Assembly: GCA_005406025.1 (NCBI GenBank)
Contig: BGZK01001307.1
Span: 1-64,000 of the forward strand
Reading direction: 5' to 3'
DNA: 64,000 nucleotides
Origin: Eumeta japonica
Lineage: Eukaryota; Arthropoda; Insecta; Lepidoptera; Psychidae
This document shows, piece after piece, positions 32,286 to 44,945 of this stretch. The translations under genes and the position numbers were made by a program. Below the pieces are notes generated by a model that was not told the DNA's origin, did no database searches, and worked only from the letters and a program-made list of their open reading frames with translations. Every line of letters begins with the position of its first letter. Within the stretch, counting starts at the first letter, position 1.

Positions 32286-32790
32286 ATTGATCAGTCATTG
32301 TTTTGTATAGGCCGGCAGCCTGACCGTGAAAACCTCGGCGCCGAATCCAATGATCATTATAAACTGCGTTTATTGAGCAATGATCGTGATCAGACTTACA
32401 AGTACGATTTAGAAAGAATGACCACACAGATATCATTATGTTCGAACGTAGGTAAAATATTACTACGACATTCCTGTGGAAGCGTAACGAAACACTAACA
32501 AAACGACTAGTTCTAGCGACACATTATATATGTATTTACATTATAGGTTCTTGTTACAAATAGTGACAGTTTTGATGATGACTGACTGATGAGTGACGAT
32601 ATCAAAGCTAGATACATACTAAAGAATAAAACGTCAGAGTCGATTACAAATAGTTTTACATACTTATTTCTAGAAACAATTATCGCACAGGGTTTAGGCA
32701 ATCTCGCATATATATCCAAAACAGAAATGATTGGACATGAAAAATTAGTGAGAGAAAACATTCTTAAACGTATTGGTATCATATATTTGT
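32286..32790. other. AT-rich DNA with overlapping frames on both strands
   Basis: A minus frame of 105 codons (32513-32830) and plus frames (32298-32498, 32589-32834) overlap. All show background codon use and no motif. Confidence 0.45.
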
Positions 32791-33360
32791 ACCTAGCTTT
32801 CGCTGGCTCCGCGGCTTCGCCCGTGCGCACATAGAATGTGCTTCTTCGTATTTAATATGAAAAGACCTTTCTGTCAATGCCAATCCCGTCTTCACTTTCT
32901 ATTACGATATCCAATATTTTTAATTCTGATGCCGGTACTCTTCTAGATTTCGATCTCGGTCCCGATTTTGATTCTAATCCACGATCCGACACTCGGTTTC
33001 TGTCTCGGTCCTGGCTCTCGATCCTACCCCCGCCACGCTTGCAATTCCGATACGGTTCATAGTTCCGATTTTACGAAGTCAGGACAAATGTTAACATCAT
33101 AATAAAATATAAGCTATATTATTCTGGAATAGTACCTATACTTTGTATAGAAAATCTTTTATACATTATTGATACAATTGCACTGCACTCCACCGAGGAT
33201 AACTTTTTTCATTTAATTTTTAACATTTAAATAAAGTAAATCCTATATTATGTGTCCAGCTAAGTTCTATCTACTCATCAAAACTGCATTAAAATCCGTT
33301 CAGTAATATCAGGGATATGCGCTAACAGACTGAGACAGACAAAAAAAAATTATAATCGTT
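32791..33360 (+). repeat. GATC-core composite repeat, copy d
   Basis: Clear copy: 'gctggctccgcggcttcgcc' at 32802, then a core with 'gatttcgatctcggtcccga' and 'ttctgtctcggtcctggctc' to about 33060, then a 3' part with 'ataataaaatataagctata' and 'ttctggaatagtaccta', and an end 'aaaatccgttcagtaatatc' plus 'cagactgagacagacaaa' at about 33345. Order of modules matches the copy at 12895. Confidence 0.65.
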
Positions 33361-34160
33361 ATTTACTCTTGTATTACTTTTATTGTCCCCTCCCCAATTT
33401 TCAGACATATTTTTAATGTATAGAAATACCTAGAAACACCGAGGGTTCTACTTTTAATTTCTCGCTATGAAAATTGAATTCACTAGATCTTGACGTTTTA
33501 TGGTCCTAGAAATCTATTTGGACCATTTTCCGTATAATGCGTGCGTGCGGCGCGTGCGTGTATATGTGTGTGTGTGTGTGCGCGCGCATATGTGCGTGTA
33601 CGTACGTGTATGTACGTGTAGAAAAAATTATCTAAAAATGTTTTTTTCAAATTCTAAAAACTTAGAGAGTAGCGTAGATCGTCGCAAGTTGCATCAAATT
33701 TAATTACTTTGATCGAGCGATATCATTAGCGAATAAATCCGCAAAAGAAAATTTTATTTTTAAATAATTTTTAAGATTCTTGGTTTAATAGTTAATGTCT
33801 AAGGTATTCGATATCGGTCCACTTTCTTTGTTTAATAAACTGCCTTGAATGCAGAAAACAAATTAAAATCGAAGAACGCATTTCATAGAAACCTTAATTT
33901 AAAAATTAAAAAAGTTGCGTTTTATTTAAATAAATTTAGCTATTTGAACTCGAAGATCTAAAAACTTACTAAAGTTACATTTTTTTTGGAGACTTTGAAC
34001 TCGAAAGTAACAAAAAGTTTTAAGAATGGTCTATAAGACTTCTAATATTAAAGAATATGATTGCAGAATTGAACATTTTATGATTAATACAGTTTCTTTT
34101 TAAATTTTTAGAAGCTATCAGAAATCGTGATCTGTTAGGTAAACAACAATTTCAGCGAGT
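33361..34160. other. AT-rich DNA with GT/CG microsatellite
   Basis: At 33539-33620 a simple tract of GTGCGTGCGG, (GT)n, (GC)n and ACGTACGTGTATGT-type words. The 67-codon frame over it is spurious. The rest is AT-rich. Confidence 0.6.
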
Positions 34161-34410
34161 CCGTCACACCTCAACTACAACGAGGTCGGCGCGGCCTCCC
34201 AAACACTTCAGCGGCGCTCCTGAAGGGCGCGGCCGCAGCGGCGAGTCGGCGGGGCCGGCAGTAATCCGGGGCGGTCGCAATTACAGCGTCACGTGCGGCG
34301 CCGGCGCCGGCGCCGGGACGCAAAGCCGCCGGTAATTGCGGCTTCGGCGCTCGCCTGTAATCCGCTGAAGACTTACAGTCCGCTGTCACGTCCCGCCGTG
34401 CTCACGCTAA
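34161..34410. other. GC island with head-to-tail GGCGCC units
   Basis: Core GCGGCGCCGGCGCCGGCG near 34297 repeats the same GGCGCC array seen at 7850. The 72-codon minus frame is alanine/arginine/proline-rich as expected for such DNA. Candidate conserved element. Confidence 0.35.
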
Positions 34411-36165
34411 CTACAAACGTTTTTTCTTGCCTTACATGCGTACATAGTCGTACTTATTTTATAGCAAATGTACAATACGGCGTATGAGGCTTTTCGGATT
34501 GATCTTATCGAAAATTCCATCTACGTATTGCAAATACCTTTCCATTTTTTTGCTACTGAAATTTGGCTAAACCGGGATATTTATTGAACCATATTAACTT
34601 ATATAACTATAGTTTTGTAGTTCTACTATAAAACGTACGATAAAGTTACGATAATACCTTAAAACACAGGATAATTTTCATTTGATATAAATGTAAATAT
34701 TGATGGCCGTATCACAATGTAGTGGTTTTAAATGACGGGGGTTCGTTTTCTAGGTCAATATATGGAATTAATAATTTTATTGTGATAAAAATTATACGAA
34801 AAATACAAATTAAAGTTATTTCATATTTTTAATGCTCTTATATGCTGTTAACTAAATAAAATTTGTAATTATTTTATTTATGATTGCTTTTAATAATTGC
34901 AACATGAAATGTAAATTTAAATACGAAAATAACCATGAATAGGCTATATTCTTTTGAAAACATCAAAAAAGAGTTCCATCAAAAATTATAATATGATAAA
35001 TTTGTTATTGGATATACATAAACTACTAAAATATTGAGTTAAACATAGTATATAATGCACACTGTTATTTGAAAATTACTAAATAACAAATGTTTTCTTA
35101 AAGATGTATAGCTATAAAATTTTTACAGTTTTTAATTTTTTTTTTTCATATGAATAAATCATTGTAATCTTTGAAGTCGTACAATATAGCCTATGCTTAC
35201 TTCTTTAACATCGAGTTTACGTCAAGGCATGACCCTGCTTAATACAAAAACGTGCCGTTTAACACAGTTATGCTGAAATCATTGAATTGGCGTTTGCGCC
35301 TCCATTCAATCTGAAATGACACACGTTTGTTGTTTTAGAAAAATCGTCACTGAAATATCCATATAATGGGCTCGACTGTAATTATAAATATATTTCGATA
35401 TTTTGTTTCTTGAAGTGGAATTACGTTACAGTTTAGGATCTGGTATTAAAAAAATGTTGTTACAAAAATTTGTTAATAAAATAAAAGATATTATATAAAA
35501 AAGTTATTGTTAAGTTTTAGAAATAAAAAGAATGTGAGAATAAATAGTTGGAACAAATATTATGACGCTAATATTATTTTTGCCTTTGCTGCAATTATTT
35601 TTTTTTTTGGAAAAATTAATATATTATATATGGTGCCGAGTTGAGTTCATTAGAGACAAATAAATAAATGTATCATTTCAAAGAGCTGAATCAGCTCCTG
35701 TATTTAGTTATCAAAATGTTATTTTTAAAAATACAGTTAGGTATAAACCCTAAATACATAAATTTTAATTAAGCCTATATAAAACTTTTGTTAGCCGTAA
35801 AGTCGCAGTCAGTTAATATACATACTCCCACATTGTTTTTGAAAAAATAATAAGTATGGGAATAAATTTAATAAAAAATAATGTAAATAAAAAAATAAAT
35901 AAACAACGTTAATAGTAGCAGGAGTTTTCTAGTAACATTTATATTATAAAATTCCTTGTATATAAATACGTCCTTAAAACATTATTTCAATCGATTAACA
36001 AACGGGAAAAGGTTTTTCTTAGTCAGATCACTAATAAGTGATGAAGTTTTCTGTGAATTTATATACTTAATACACAAATAAATAACAAATAAAGAAAACA
36101 AGAATTTAATAGTCAATTGTGACGAATATTTAATTGTTAATAATAATTAGGTACATAAATTCTGT
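34411..36165. other. Long AT-rich stretch, no gene seen
   Basis: Among the most AT-rich parts of the window. No repeat termini or RNA gene recognised. Confidence 0.6.
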
Positions 36166-36520
36166 GAAATGGTCATTTGGGTACTACATGTGGGTACTGC
36201 CCGCGTAGCCAGTTCATCGTATTCAACACGTGTACGAATCAATAAAAATCTATTAAAGGAATTCATAAATTGGCAACACCACGCAGCGCAACTGGTTTAC
36301 GTTCGTTTAGTAACAGCGCCACTCGAGTTCGCGCCGCATCAGTCATCCCGAGCGCTCGCTGCGCCGGCGCATCCGTGCACACGTCACAACAGAATCGCAA
36401 CGGCCGATGATCGATTGCACGTTTTCGATTTCGTTCGCATTCGCTATTGTTACGATCGCAACACTGTGCCGACTTTTTGTCGTCTGATGTACATAATTTT
36501 GTGGCACTGCATTTGTTGAA
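36166..36520. other. GC-richer segment with overlapping frames
   Basis: Plus (36169-36519, 116 codons) and minus (36263-36601, 112 codons) frames are both open. CpG-rich words lie at 36330-36420. No domain or signal was recognised, so neither is called a gene. Confidence 0.3.
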
Positions 36521-37229
36521 CCGATTTATTAAAATTAAATAGCTGTACCCAGCCTTAAAATAAATGGCCCCTTTTACAACCGAGTTAAGAATTATGCACA
36601 AATATACATAAATATTTGTTTATGCAAACGAATGAGCAATATGTGAATTTATTTTAAAATGATAATCCTGTAATATCATTTCCCACTACTTTAGATTGTC
36701 TATAGTTACAGATACATAAAATTGAAGCGTATATTTTCGAAATAAATACCACATAAATATGCATAATATTTATTAAAGACAAATATCTAGCACTTTTTAA
36801 GACATACGTTTGTCCCTTAGGCTGAGAATCAGTTGGATATTTTTTTCATGAAACTTCCTGTTTCTGCTTACAATCCTTTTTCCTTCATCTCTGTAGTCTT
36901 TTACTCATCAATGATCACAGCAGACCTAATATTTCAAATGAATTCAAATAATGTCTTTGATACAACACCGACAATAATTTGATTTAAATTTTGCACTTTC
37001 AGAAACTCCATTAATTATTTGCAATTATAACTGATTTGATTTGATATAGTGTAATAAATGAATAAAGCGCTATGATATACTATACTTGACGTATATAGAC
37101 AGATTGACACAACGATATCAAAATGATGTCGTTTATTCCGATTCAACAAACCAAAAGGCGTTTTTGTTACAATTTTCGACAATGTCCTCAATACGCGAAT
37201 GACCATGATATATCACTTCCATTCACAGA
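36521..37229. other. AT-rich DNA, nothing recognised
   Basis: No supported feature. Confidence 0.55.
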
Positions 37230-37325
37230 ATAGGTATACCGCTGGCGCTGGCTCCGCTCGGCTTACAGCCCGTGCTGGCGGTCGGCTGTGGGCGCGTGAA
37301 GAGGAACCCCGCCACCTCGGCGGTT
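37230..37325. other. Isolated 95-bp GC-rich insert
   Basis: A sharply bounded GC-rich block, 'ccgctggcgctggctccgct' then 'gcccgtgctggcggtcggct', in AT-rich DNA. The 'ctggctccgc' word is shared with the 5' module of copy d at 32802, so it may be a fragment of that repeat family. Confidence 0.35.
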
Positions 37326-39135
37326 ATACTTTGCATTTAATATAGTATAAAAGTACTTAAAAATGTATAATTAGTACTAGGAATGGGGAAGATCATTCGT
37401 TGTCGATGTGACTCAAACCTCGTTTCAGTTTAGATCCTTACAGCGCTTAGTCTGTGAAAACTGAAATAGGTCTAAATACTGCTATGTCGTTGAGGATCTT
37501 CATACGAAAGGCTATTAAAGACGAAAAAAAAGACTAGTTAAAAGAAAGGTTAAATAAGTGTCCGTTTGTATTCTTGTGTTGATTGATATTTCAGTAGAAA
37601 AAATCAGTACTTCAGCGACACCATCTTTATACCCATTGTCGACAGTTTTACTAAAATTATTATTAGGCGGAAATTCTATTTTGTATACAATAAGTCAGTT
37701 GAGTTACAATGGCTTTCGCTTTGGGATTTGCTTGAAAATGTTGAACTTATAACACGATGCTCAAAGACTTTTATCTATATAGGTAAATACTTTTTAATTG
37801 CTATATGTTAAATACTATCAAAACAGCCACAATATAAATATTTCAAATAGCCGATTAGGAAAAGAGGGTAATACGAGACAACGATATTAAATTTATATAT
37901 ATTACTATAGCATTTGGCATGTTGGTTAAACAGTATTAAAATATATGTGTATCCTTTTGCAAGAAACATAGTCAAAAAATATTTCCTTATGATCTTACAT
38001 TTCAAATAAATTTTGGTTTTGTTTACTTTTTTGAACTCTTTTGGTTGCACACAGACTATTTTTACGCGACTGAGCGACGTAAAGGAAGGCAATGCATTTG
38101 TTAGTCTACGTATGTATGTATATTTGTTCCTTGGGGCGCTCTAAAGACGAAACGAATGGCCCGATTTTGATGATTCATACCTCAATTCGTTAGTCTTGCG
38201 AGTATCGCTAAAAACATGACAGTGATCAAAACTCAATATGAAGACAACCAGACGCCACGTTGTAAAAATAAAAAAATTAAAAGTTACGAACTATGTGTCG
38301 CGGGTATCATTTAACAGGTCTTTGAAAATCTTTGATTATTCTTCATTTTAAATGACCATTTAAAATCAGTAATGATATAAAATTGGTTGGCAATCATTCC
38401 CAGCTAAATTTTCAAAACTTATAATAAAACTGTAAAAAAAATTATTATATAATCGTATAACAAGGTCTTATTAACATAAAAAGTAGTTTGTGAATATAAT
38501 TCAATATAATTCCTAATATCAAGTGAAACCCAGAATTTTACTGCTTTGAAAGATAATCTTAACGTCCTTTGCTTAAAGCGTTACTTAATACGGTGAGAGA
38601 AAATTTCGAAAATATGTTTATTGAGACCACTCCGATGAGTTCAAACAAAATATCTCTGCTGTATGAGGCAATTGGGTATACTGCAGCATTAATTCGAAGT
38701 TGCTATGTTCTAATATCGTTGAAGTAAAAGTATACTGAATTTCGGCTCAAAAAAATCTATGGAAGACGTTAACATTCATTCATCGACTAGAAAGAGGCTC
38801 ATAATCTTCGAACGATTGAACCGATTTTCTTGAATAATATGTTCTGTTCATATGGTCTGTCCTCTGGTCATGGAAAATGGATTATAAATTTAGAGATAAA
38901 TTGGCGTAAATAGTAAGGAATCGTGATTCTGATGCCTACAACAGCAAATATTTATCATATTTAATTGTATTATCTTTACACCATATTGTTTCCATGTATT
39001 TACTTCATTTTTATTCAATCGCGTTTTCGTATTTTTTTTTTATTTATCTTTTTGTACATAATTAGTAATTCTTCTCACTGTCGCCGTGCCGTCGCCCAAC
39101 CTCAAAACTCTTGATTCAACGTAGGCCCTGAAGCG
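37326..39135. other. AT-rich DNA with old dispersed repeats
   Basis: At 38060-38400 words such as 'ttttacgcgactgagcgacg' and 'aatggcccgattttgatgat' point to an old interspersed repeat. At 38790-38870 'cttcgaacgattgaaccgat' is similar in style. No gene. Confidence 0.45.
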
Positions 39136-39265
39136 ACCAAACAAACATACGATCCGCGGTGTGTTCAAAAAACGATCCGTCATGCGCATTGACAGCGCGC
39201 TGTGTGGCCGCGCCGCCGGTGCCGGCCGGCCGACGCGTACGCCGCCGTATCGATACTTATCGCTT
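39136..39265. other. GC island
   Basis: CpG-rich core GCCGCGCCGCCGGTGCCGGC near 39208. No favoured frame. Confidence 0.35.
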
Positions 39266-39610
39266 TTGCATTGACTATTTGCCGGTATTTAACGCCACTC
39301 GTTCGGGCGAATATATATGTTTTTATAACGTAATAAATGAATTCCCGCAAATTTTTACATATTCAAATCAAAAATAATGGGATTATCTTCAGACAATACC
39401 AATGACTTGTCCTGCTCTCCGACACCCAGATTGAGCGCTTTAATTTGATCTAAATCAAAAGCTCATTAGTGAATTGACAAAAGCTCAGCACCGAGCCCGG
39501 TGCCTTTTAAATCGAAAACGACATTATTAACCATTTTTATATCATATTACACACCAACCGTACGGAACTTTATAGGTCATCGAAAATTCAGATTAAAGTT
39601 TCGACGGCGT

Positions 39611-40935
39611 AAAAATAAAATCAAATCAAATCAAATAAAAAATATCTTTATTTCGTAGTTAATAGAAATTACACTTGAAATGCGTCATAAACAACTGATT
39701 TCGGCATTAAAATTACCACCCATTCCAAATATATAATAACAGGAAGCAACCTGATAGTCGAGCAGATCAATCCCATTGGTTTTTTTCATAAATGTATTCA
39801 AGTACAGTATAAAAGCCTTTGCTACAATTTTTTTTCTTTTAACGAAACGTTTAAAATCATAGAATGCCAAATTTTGAATTTCAGCTGGGATCTTATTATA
39901 AAAGCGCACACACTGCCCCTTAAACGATTTATTGACTTCGCTTAGACGGGTTTTATGAGCAGCAAGATCGTTCTTATATCTAGTGTTAATGTTATGGATG
40001 TCACTCTTTTTTGGAACGATTCTATATTTCTCTTGACATACATCAGGTTTTCGTATATGTATTGTGATGCTAAAGTTAGAATATTAATTTCCTTAAATTT
40101 TTCTCTGAGAGATAGATGTCTTTGGTTTCAAATTATAAACAGCACGAATAACTCGCTACTGCAGTACGAAAATTGTGTTAATATCGGCTGCGTGACCCTA
40201 TAACAATATTTCATAGGTCATAAAGCTATGAAAACAACTGAAATAAACTAGTTTCGCGATGGTTTCGTCTGTAAGTCGCCGAATTCTTTTGACTGCATAT
40301 GCTGCAGAACCAAGTCTTTTCGCTAATCTCGTAATATGAGAATTCCGACTTAACTTAGATTCTAAAGTGAGACCAAGAAATAGGGCCGTGTCCACAATAT
40401 CCAGTACCTCGTTTTTGACCATTACATTTGTGTCGATCAATTTAGAATTAGGTAATTAGGTAGGGAAAATTTTACAAGTTTTGTTTTCCTTTCATTGAGC
40501 AAAAAATTATTAATACTAAACTGCTCAACGATTTCAGAGACGGTAACGTTTACTTCGTCAAAAGCTGGTTGATGCCTATTACTTTTAAAAAAGTAAGGAG
40601 GTATCATAAGCAAACAATATGACCATTCTTAACAAGATGTGTTAGATCCTTTGTATAGACTAGGAATACAAATGGTCCAAGAACTGAGCCCTGTGGTACG
40701 CCATATTGACGCCAGATCCTGTCGACCTCTCACCATTAATGTCAACTCTTTGAATTTTATCACTTAGAAAAGACTTTAAAAGTCTAAGTGATCGACCTGT
40801 GACGCCATAATGATGTAGTTTCTTGATCAATATGTAATGATGAACACAGTCAAATGCCTTGGATAAATTACAGAAAACACCAATTGCGTCCCGTGAAATA
40901 TTTATATACATTTGCATTAGAATGATCAGACTTGA
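39611..40935 (-). mobile_element. 5'-truncated non-LTR retrotransposon (Jockey/CR1-like LINE)
   Basis: Minus-oriented LINE remnant. It begins inside the reverse transcriptase at about 40930 and ends at 39611-39640 with a short tandem tail (TCAAA units on the plus strand, TTTGA on the sense strand), the usual end of such elements. The truncated 5' end is expected from target-primed reverse transcription. Length is about 1.3 kb of an element normally several kb. The coding part is described separately. Confidence 0.85.
39685..40935 (-). pseudogene. Reverse transcriptase C-terminal half, frameshifted
   Basis: In minus order: a palm segment FCNLSKAFDCVHH with LIKKLHHYGVTGRSLRLLKS (about 40660-40890); then after a frame change GSVLGP-like sequence near 40680; the catalytic FADD box region near 40600, where the expected GCT GAT GAT reads GCT TAT GAT, so one catalytic Asp became Tyr next to a frameshift and a TGA; then NNFLLNERKTKLVKF and DTALFLGLTLESKLS; a thumb/connection part AKRLGSAAYAVKRIRRLTDE (40198-40440); and the C-terminal FYNKIPAEIQNLAFYDFKRF (39685-39909). 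At least three frame breaks are needed. Function in live copies is reverse transcription; this copy is dead. The arrangement fits the Jockey/CR1 group. Confidence 0.85.
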
Positions 40936-41110
40936 TCAGTTTGACTTTTATAGGTTACATTTGATTGTATTGACCGACAGATTTCGGTAGGAAATAGAGT
41001 ATAAAACTGGTCTTGCCGTTTTCGACCCTGCAGTATAAGCTTTTCGATTCACACCCTTAAAATTTTAACCTTAAAAAGCCAAAAAACCGTTGAACAAGTC
41101 GGTCGAAATA
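40936..41110. other. AT-rich flank of the LINE
   Basis: Nothing recognised. Confidence 0.5.
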
Positions 41111-41370
41111 TCACAAGCACGGCACCCACAGTACAAATATTTTGGCCCCATTTGAGTGTCAGTCACGATGTTGTGTGTCTCGGTCACGGTGTAGGCCTCA
41201 TTGAAAGCGTCTGTCACTCAAACGTCACAACTCCTCGCGCTTTGTGTGGACTTTCGCGTCTAATTTCCCGCATTGTGCAGGATTTCGTACAGTCGACCGC
41301 AGTGCGCGCGCGCCGACGCCGGCCAAATATTGCTATGTTTGACGAACGCGGCCTGTCGAATCGGTAGTAA
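41111..41370. other. GC-richer segment, candidate conserved element
   Basis: CpG core GCGCGCGCGCCGACGCCGGC near 41304. Plus (41152-41367) and minus (41214-41486) frames overlap, with no domain. Confidence 0.3.
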
Positions 41371-41839
41371 TAATGCTTTTGAATGAACATGGACAAAGAA
41401 GTTTTGCTAGAGTAATTCCTTAGAGTACAATGAATTACGATAAATAAGCTTTCAAAGCTCCCATTACAATGTATATAACATTTCACGTAATAAGCCCATG
41501 ATATTTATTTCATACTAGACAACACCCTCTATTCTTCTTAATGAATTTATATTATATCTAATACATGGTGATCATAATTATTTCCCTTAATTTGCTTCCG
41601 TACTTTTACCATTTTAGAGCCATTTAAAAATTTATGCTCTTATTTTCGTTTTTCATCTTATCACGCTCATAATTTAAGGCTTTAGTGAATTTACTTTGAA
41701 TATTCCAAATTTTTGAGCTTTAAAAGTTTAAAAATTCATACACAATACTTATAACTTAAGAAGATCAAACAGAGACCAATAAATATCATATAGCGAAGTT
41801 TTAGGGATGTCTGGCATGGTCAACCGTTTTTTTAAATAA
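41371..41839. other. AT-rich spacer
   Basis: Nothing recognised. Confidence 0.5.
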
Positions 41840-42210
41840 TAGTTATCGATGGGTAAACTAGTCTAAGTTATCGATACCAAAATCTAATCAACACTTTTGC
41901 ATAAACAGATACCTCGATTGCCTTAAATTAAATAAAAATTGGTAGGTGTGGTCAAGGAATATCATTGCAGAAAGTTTTTCAAAAAATAGTTTTCGTTCAA
42001 TATTTCTTAAACTACTATACCGATAAATTGCAACATCTAATCAGGTGCTCTGCTCAGAAAACAACGTCGACAGTTGTATAAAATCAGTTGGTTTGTTCGT
42101 TCGAGAGATGTTGTAAAAAAAATTTGTGTAAAAGCATTTTTTTCAACATTACTTTAGATTAATTGAAAAACGATTGATATTTAGTATCGGTTAACTTTAT
42201 TTGCTTAAAA
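41840..42210 (-). repeat. Inverted copy of the ATATCTYTYGARCAAA family
   Basis: The plus strand reads 'ttggtttgttcgttcgagag' then 'atgttgt' near 42090-42115, and 'cgttcaatatttcttaaact' near 41995, the reverse complement of the motif that recurs in the tandem block at 15231-15720. The two blocks are the same family in opposite orientation. Confidence 0.5.
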
Positions 42211-42930
42211 AAACTGTGTTGGATGCCAGATTAAAATCAAACAACGTGTTTTAAAGATACCGTGTTAGAAATAAAAAAAAGACGGTCAAAACATATATTT
42301 TGACCATTTTTCGTGATCCTAGGAATCTTCCTATCATTCTTAAACCCTAAGATGAAAACTTGATGAAAACCCTATTTTTGAATGGAACTGGAAATAATAT
42401 CTTCCTAATTTATGATACATTTTTAGTTTTCACAGCGGGAACTTAAAAAAATGTTATCATTGATTAAAAAAATTTTAACCAAAGACCTTCATATATAGGT
42501 TAACTTGCAGTCTACTATAGTTAGTACTCATTAGATCAATTGAAGTAATAAAGTCCTTGATGAAATTAAACAACACGTTTTATATAAATTTTCCTTTTAC
42601 GACTATTTTGAATTTCCTATAAGCTTAACTTAGACTTCTCGTTCAGATTTTTCATTGAACTATATCCTAACAGACATAGGACTGGTCTTATTTTATTAGT
42701 TTTTTTTTTAGTTTTTGGCTGATATAATAGGTGTATGATTGATTCTTGCATATCTTCGAAACTTGTAATCTTTCAAACTGTACACTTGAGAAGATATTTA
42801 CTTAAGTATATATCTTGTAAGCTATGTGTTTTTATAAATTTAAAGAAGACATTTTTGTATTTCTCACAATAAACCTGTTCATTAGATGTCAGGTTATGTA
42901 TTTGACAAGAAATGTTTTTTTTTTTATTGT
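42211..42930. other. AT-rich DNA, nothing recognised
   Basis: The 104-codon plus frame starting at 42824 runs into the dispersed repeat that follows and is not called. Confidence 0.5.
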
Positions 42931-43135
42931 TGATCTTCTCCTGTCTTCGCTTTATTTATGCTATAAGCCCGTGATTACATTGCCTATTTCTCAAATATAT
43001 TTTCTGCAGATTCAGAAAATACACTTATGTTGTGACAGAGGGACGTACAGGCAAACGGAAAGAAAGACAAACACACAAGAAGGAATTTATCAGAGTTCCG
43101 TGTTTTCATGGAATATACGGTACCCCAAAAATGAA
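42931..43135 (+). repeat. Dispersed repeat ending in ACAGAGGGACG / GGTACCCCAAAA
   Basis: Contains 'tgacagagggacgtacaggc', 'aaacggaaagaaagacaaac', 'cagagttccgtgttttcatg' and 'tacggtaccccaaaaatgaa'. The order (purine-rich CAGACGG-type run, GTTCCGTNTTT, GTACGGNACCC) matches 16960-17075 and 61940-62040. Confidence 0.55.
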
Positions 43136-43489
43136 TAAATGGGTGCATGTAGATTTCTATAAAAGTTATAATGACTAACGAGTCTTACTAAGAATATTTC
43201 TTTTGTGGTGTAGGTTATATATCAAAAATACTTATTTATTTAAAAAAATAAGAAACAAGCTTTGTTTAACAAAGAATTTCCGCCAACGTACTGAATTAAA
43301 AAAAAATGTGTAATTTGTACATGTAAATTGAGACAGTTAAATTCTAGAATCTTAAAAAAAACTATTTTAAATTAGTTAGCATTTAATTATCAAACGTTGC
43401 CTTATTATATCCATTAGTATTATAATAAATGTACTTTTATTAAGGTATTTCCGTATTATTTTTTAGACGACAAAACGTAAAATTATTAC
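43136..43489. other. AT-rich spacer
   Basis: Nothing recognised. Confidence 0.5.
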
Positions 43490-43700
43490 CAATTCTACCT
43501 CAGAAGCCAACGCAGTCGATGCTGCGCGGCGGGCGTCGGCGTCGGCGGCTCGTAGCAAATTATAGGGGGCGCAACCGCGTGTTACGAATTGTTGATGGGG
43601 CTGGTGTTATTTTTTAAACGCGGTTGGGTGAGAATTTGTTTTGATTGAAGCCCGGCGCGAGATTACAGGCCGACGCGACCGCGCCATTGATCTATTGCAG
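43490..43700. other. GC island with a 9-bp inverted pair
   Basis: CpG-rich start GCTGCGCGGCGGGCGTCGGC near 43520. CAACCGCGT near 43572 and ACGCGGTTG near 43618 are inverted copies 37 bp apart. No favoured frame. Candidate regulatory element. Confidence 0.35.
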
Positions 43701-44235
43701 TTTCGTTATTATTGGTTTTTAAATTTTGTACACCTTTCGTCGTATGCGTCTAAACATAATGTTTTCTTAAGTATGAGAGTTGTCAAATCGAATTATTACA
43801 TATAAGTCTTATATTTTGGTATGTCTATACTATTCCATTCAATATATCACTTTTAAACGAATTGTTAAATTTAAATAACATCATTTAACAACGTAGTGTC
43901 CATTTTGATTTTGCTCATTTTTCCTTTAACAGACTTTTATTTGACGACCGTAAAATTATTGAAATACATCCATCAAAATATTTTTTTTCGTACATCTAAT
44001 AGTATCGTGACGGATAGATGAATGGACAAACGGCGTAATAATCTGTCCAAATGTCGTTATTTTTCGTTTTATGACATTCCCAATGCTCTAATCAAAACAC
44101 ACATCTGTACACACAAACGCATTTATGAAAAAAGAAAAATGGCGTATTTAAAATCGGAACTGCTGCATCTGAAAGAAATAAAATATTTAAAAAAAAAATT
44201 AACTTTATTTCGACACACCGAATGTTACATTAACC
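43701..44235. other. AT-rich spacer
   Basis: Nothing recognised; the 73-codon plus frame near 44022 has background codon use. Confidence 0.5.
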
Positions 44236-44410
44236 GTCATTAACGATTTTATGCAAATCTCAATTCGGATCGCAGCCTTAAGCGAGCAAATTATTGGTAA
44301 AATTATAGGGTAAGCGAGCAGACCGCGCCTTCGAGCGGATCGGCCGTCTAAGCGCGGTAACACCTTCGATATCGACTCTGTCGTAACCAAACTGAAGACA
44401 TGTGCCAAAT
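44236..44410. other. Balanced-GC conserved-looking segment
   Basis: Words such as ATGCAAAT, GGATCGCAGCC and GATCGGCCGTC with no repeat signature. ATGCAAAT at about 44252 is a perfect octamer (POU-type) core. The function is inference only. Confidence 0.3.
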
Positions 44411-44637
44411 TATTATTTAACCGATCCCATTAATGGAAACGCAATGACGCATTGGAATTATCAACTAACCGAGAATTATAAATAATTTAAAAGTGACATA
44501 ATATTTCTGACGAAACGATGGAGGTAAATAAACTTGAACCGTTGACGTGATCTAACTTTTTTCCCGGTCTATGCTATAGTCATTCTTTTATTTCTAAACA
44601 ATAATGTTTTTTTTTTAATATCTTACACTAAACTGTT

Positions 44638-44945
44638 CTTCTGGCTTCACCCGCGTGGTCATAAAATAAATTCCTTCATCATTTATATCGAATGGTCTCT
44701 CCTTCAATCACGATGCCGATTCTGGTTTCATGCTCAATGTCTCTTACGGTTTTACGATCTGTTCTTCCGCTCCTGATCCAGCTCTCGTTCCGTATAATTC
44801 ATTATATGGATTACATGTCCTATAATTTTATCCTCGTGGAATATTATTTTCGTTCTACGCTGGGTTCAACCGGACACGCGTTGTTCGCTAATGCGGATGC
44901 AGCAACTACTGTAGTGTTTATGCAGGTGTGCAATTAGGAATATAT
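44638..44945 (+). repeat. GATC-core composite repeat, copy e
   Basis: Starts 'cttctggcttcacccgcgtg' and has a core with 'cacgatgccgattctggttt' and 'gctcctgatccagctctcgt', then 'gttcaaccggacacgcg', parallel to 'tcgaccggtcacg' in copy c. The 81-codon frame is part of the repeat. Confidence 0.55.

Noticed and set aside
36169..36601. 116-codon plus and 112-codon minus frames overlapping
   Set aside because: Overlapping frames on both strands with no domain; compositional openness.
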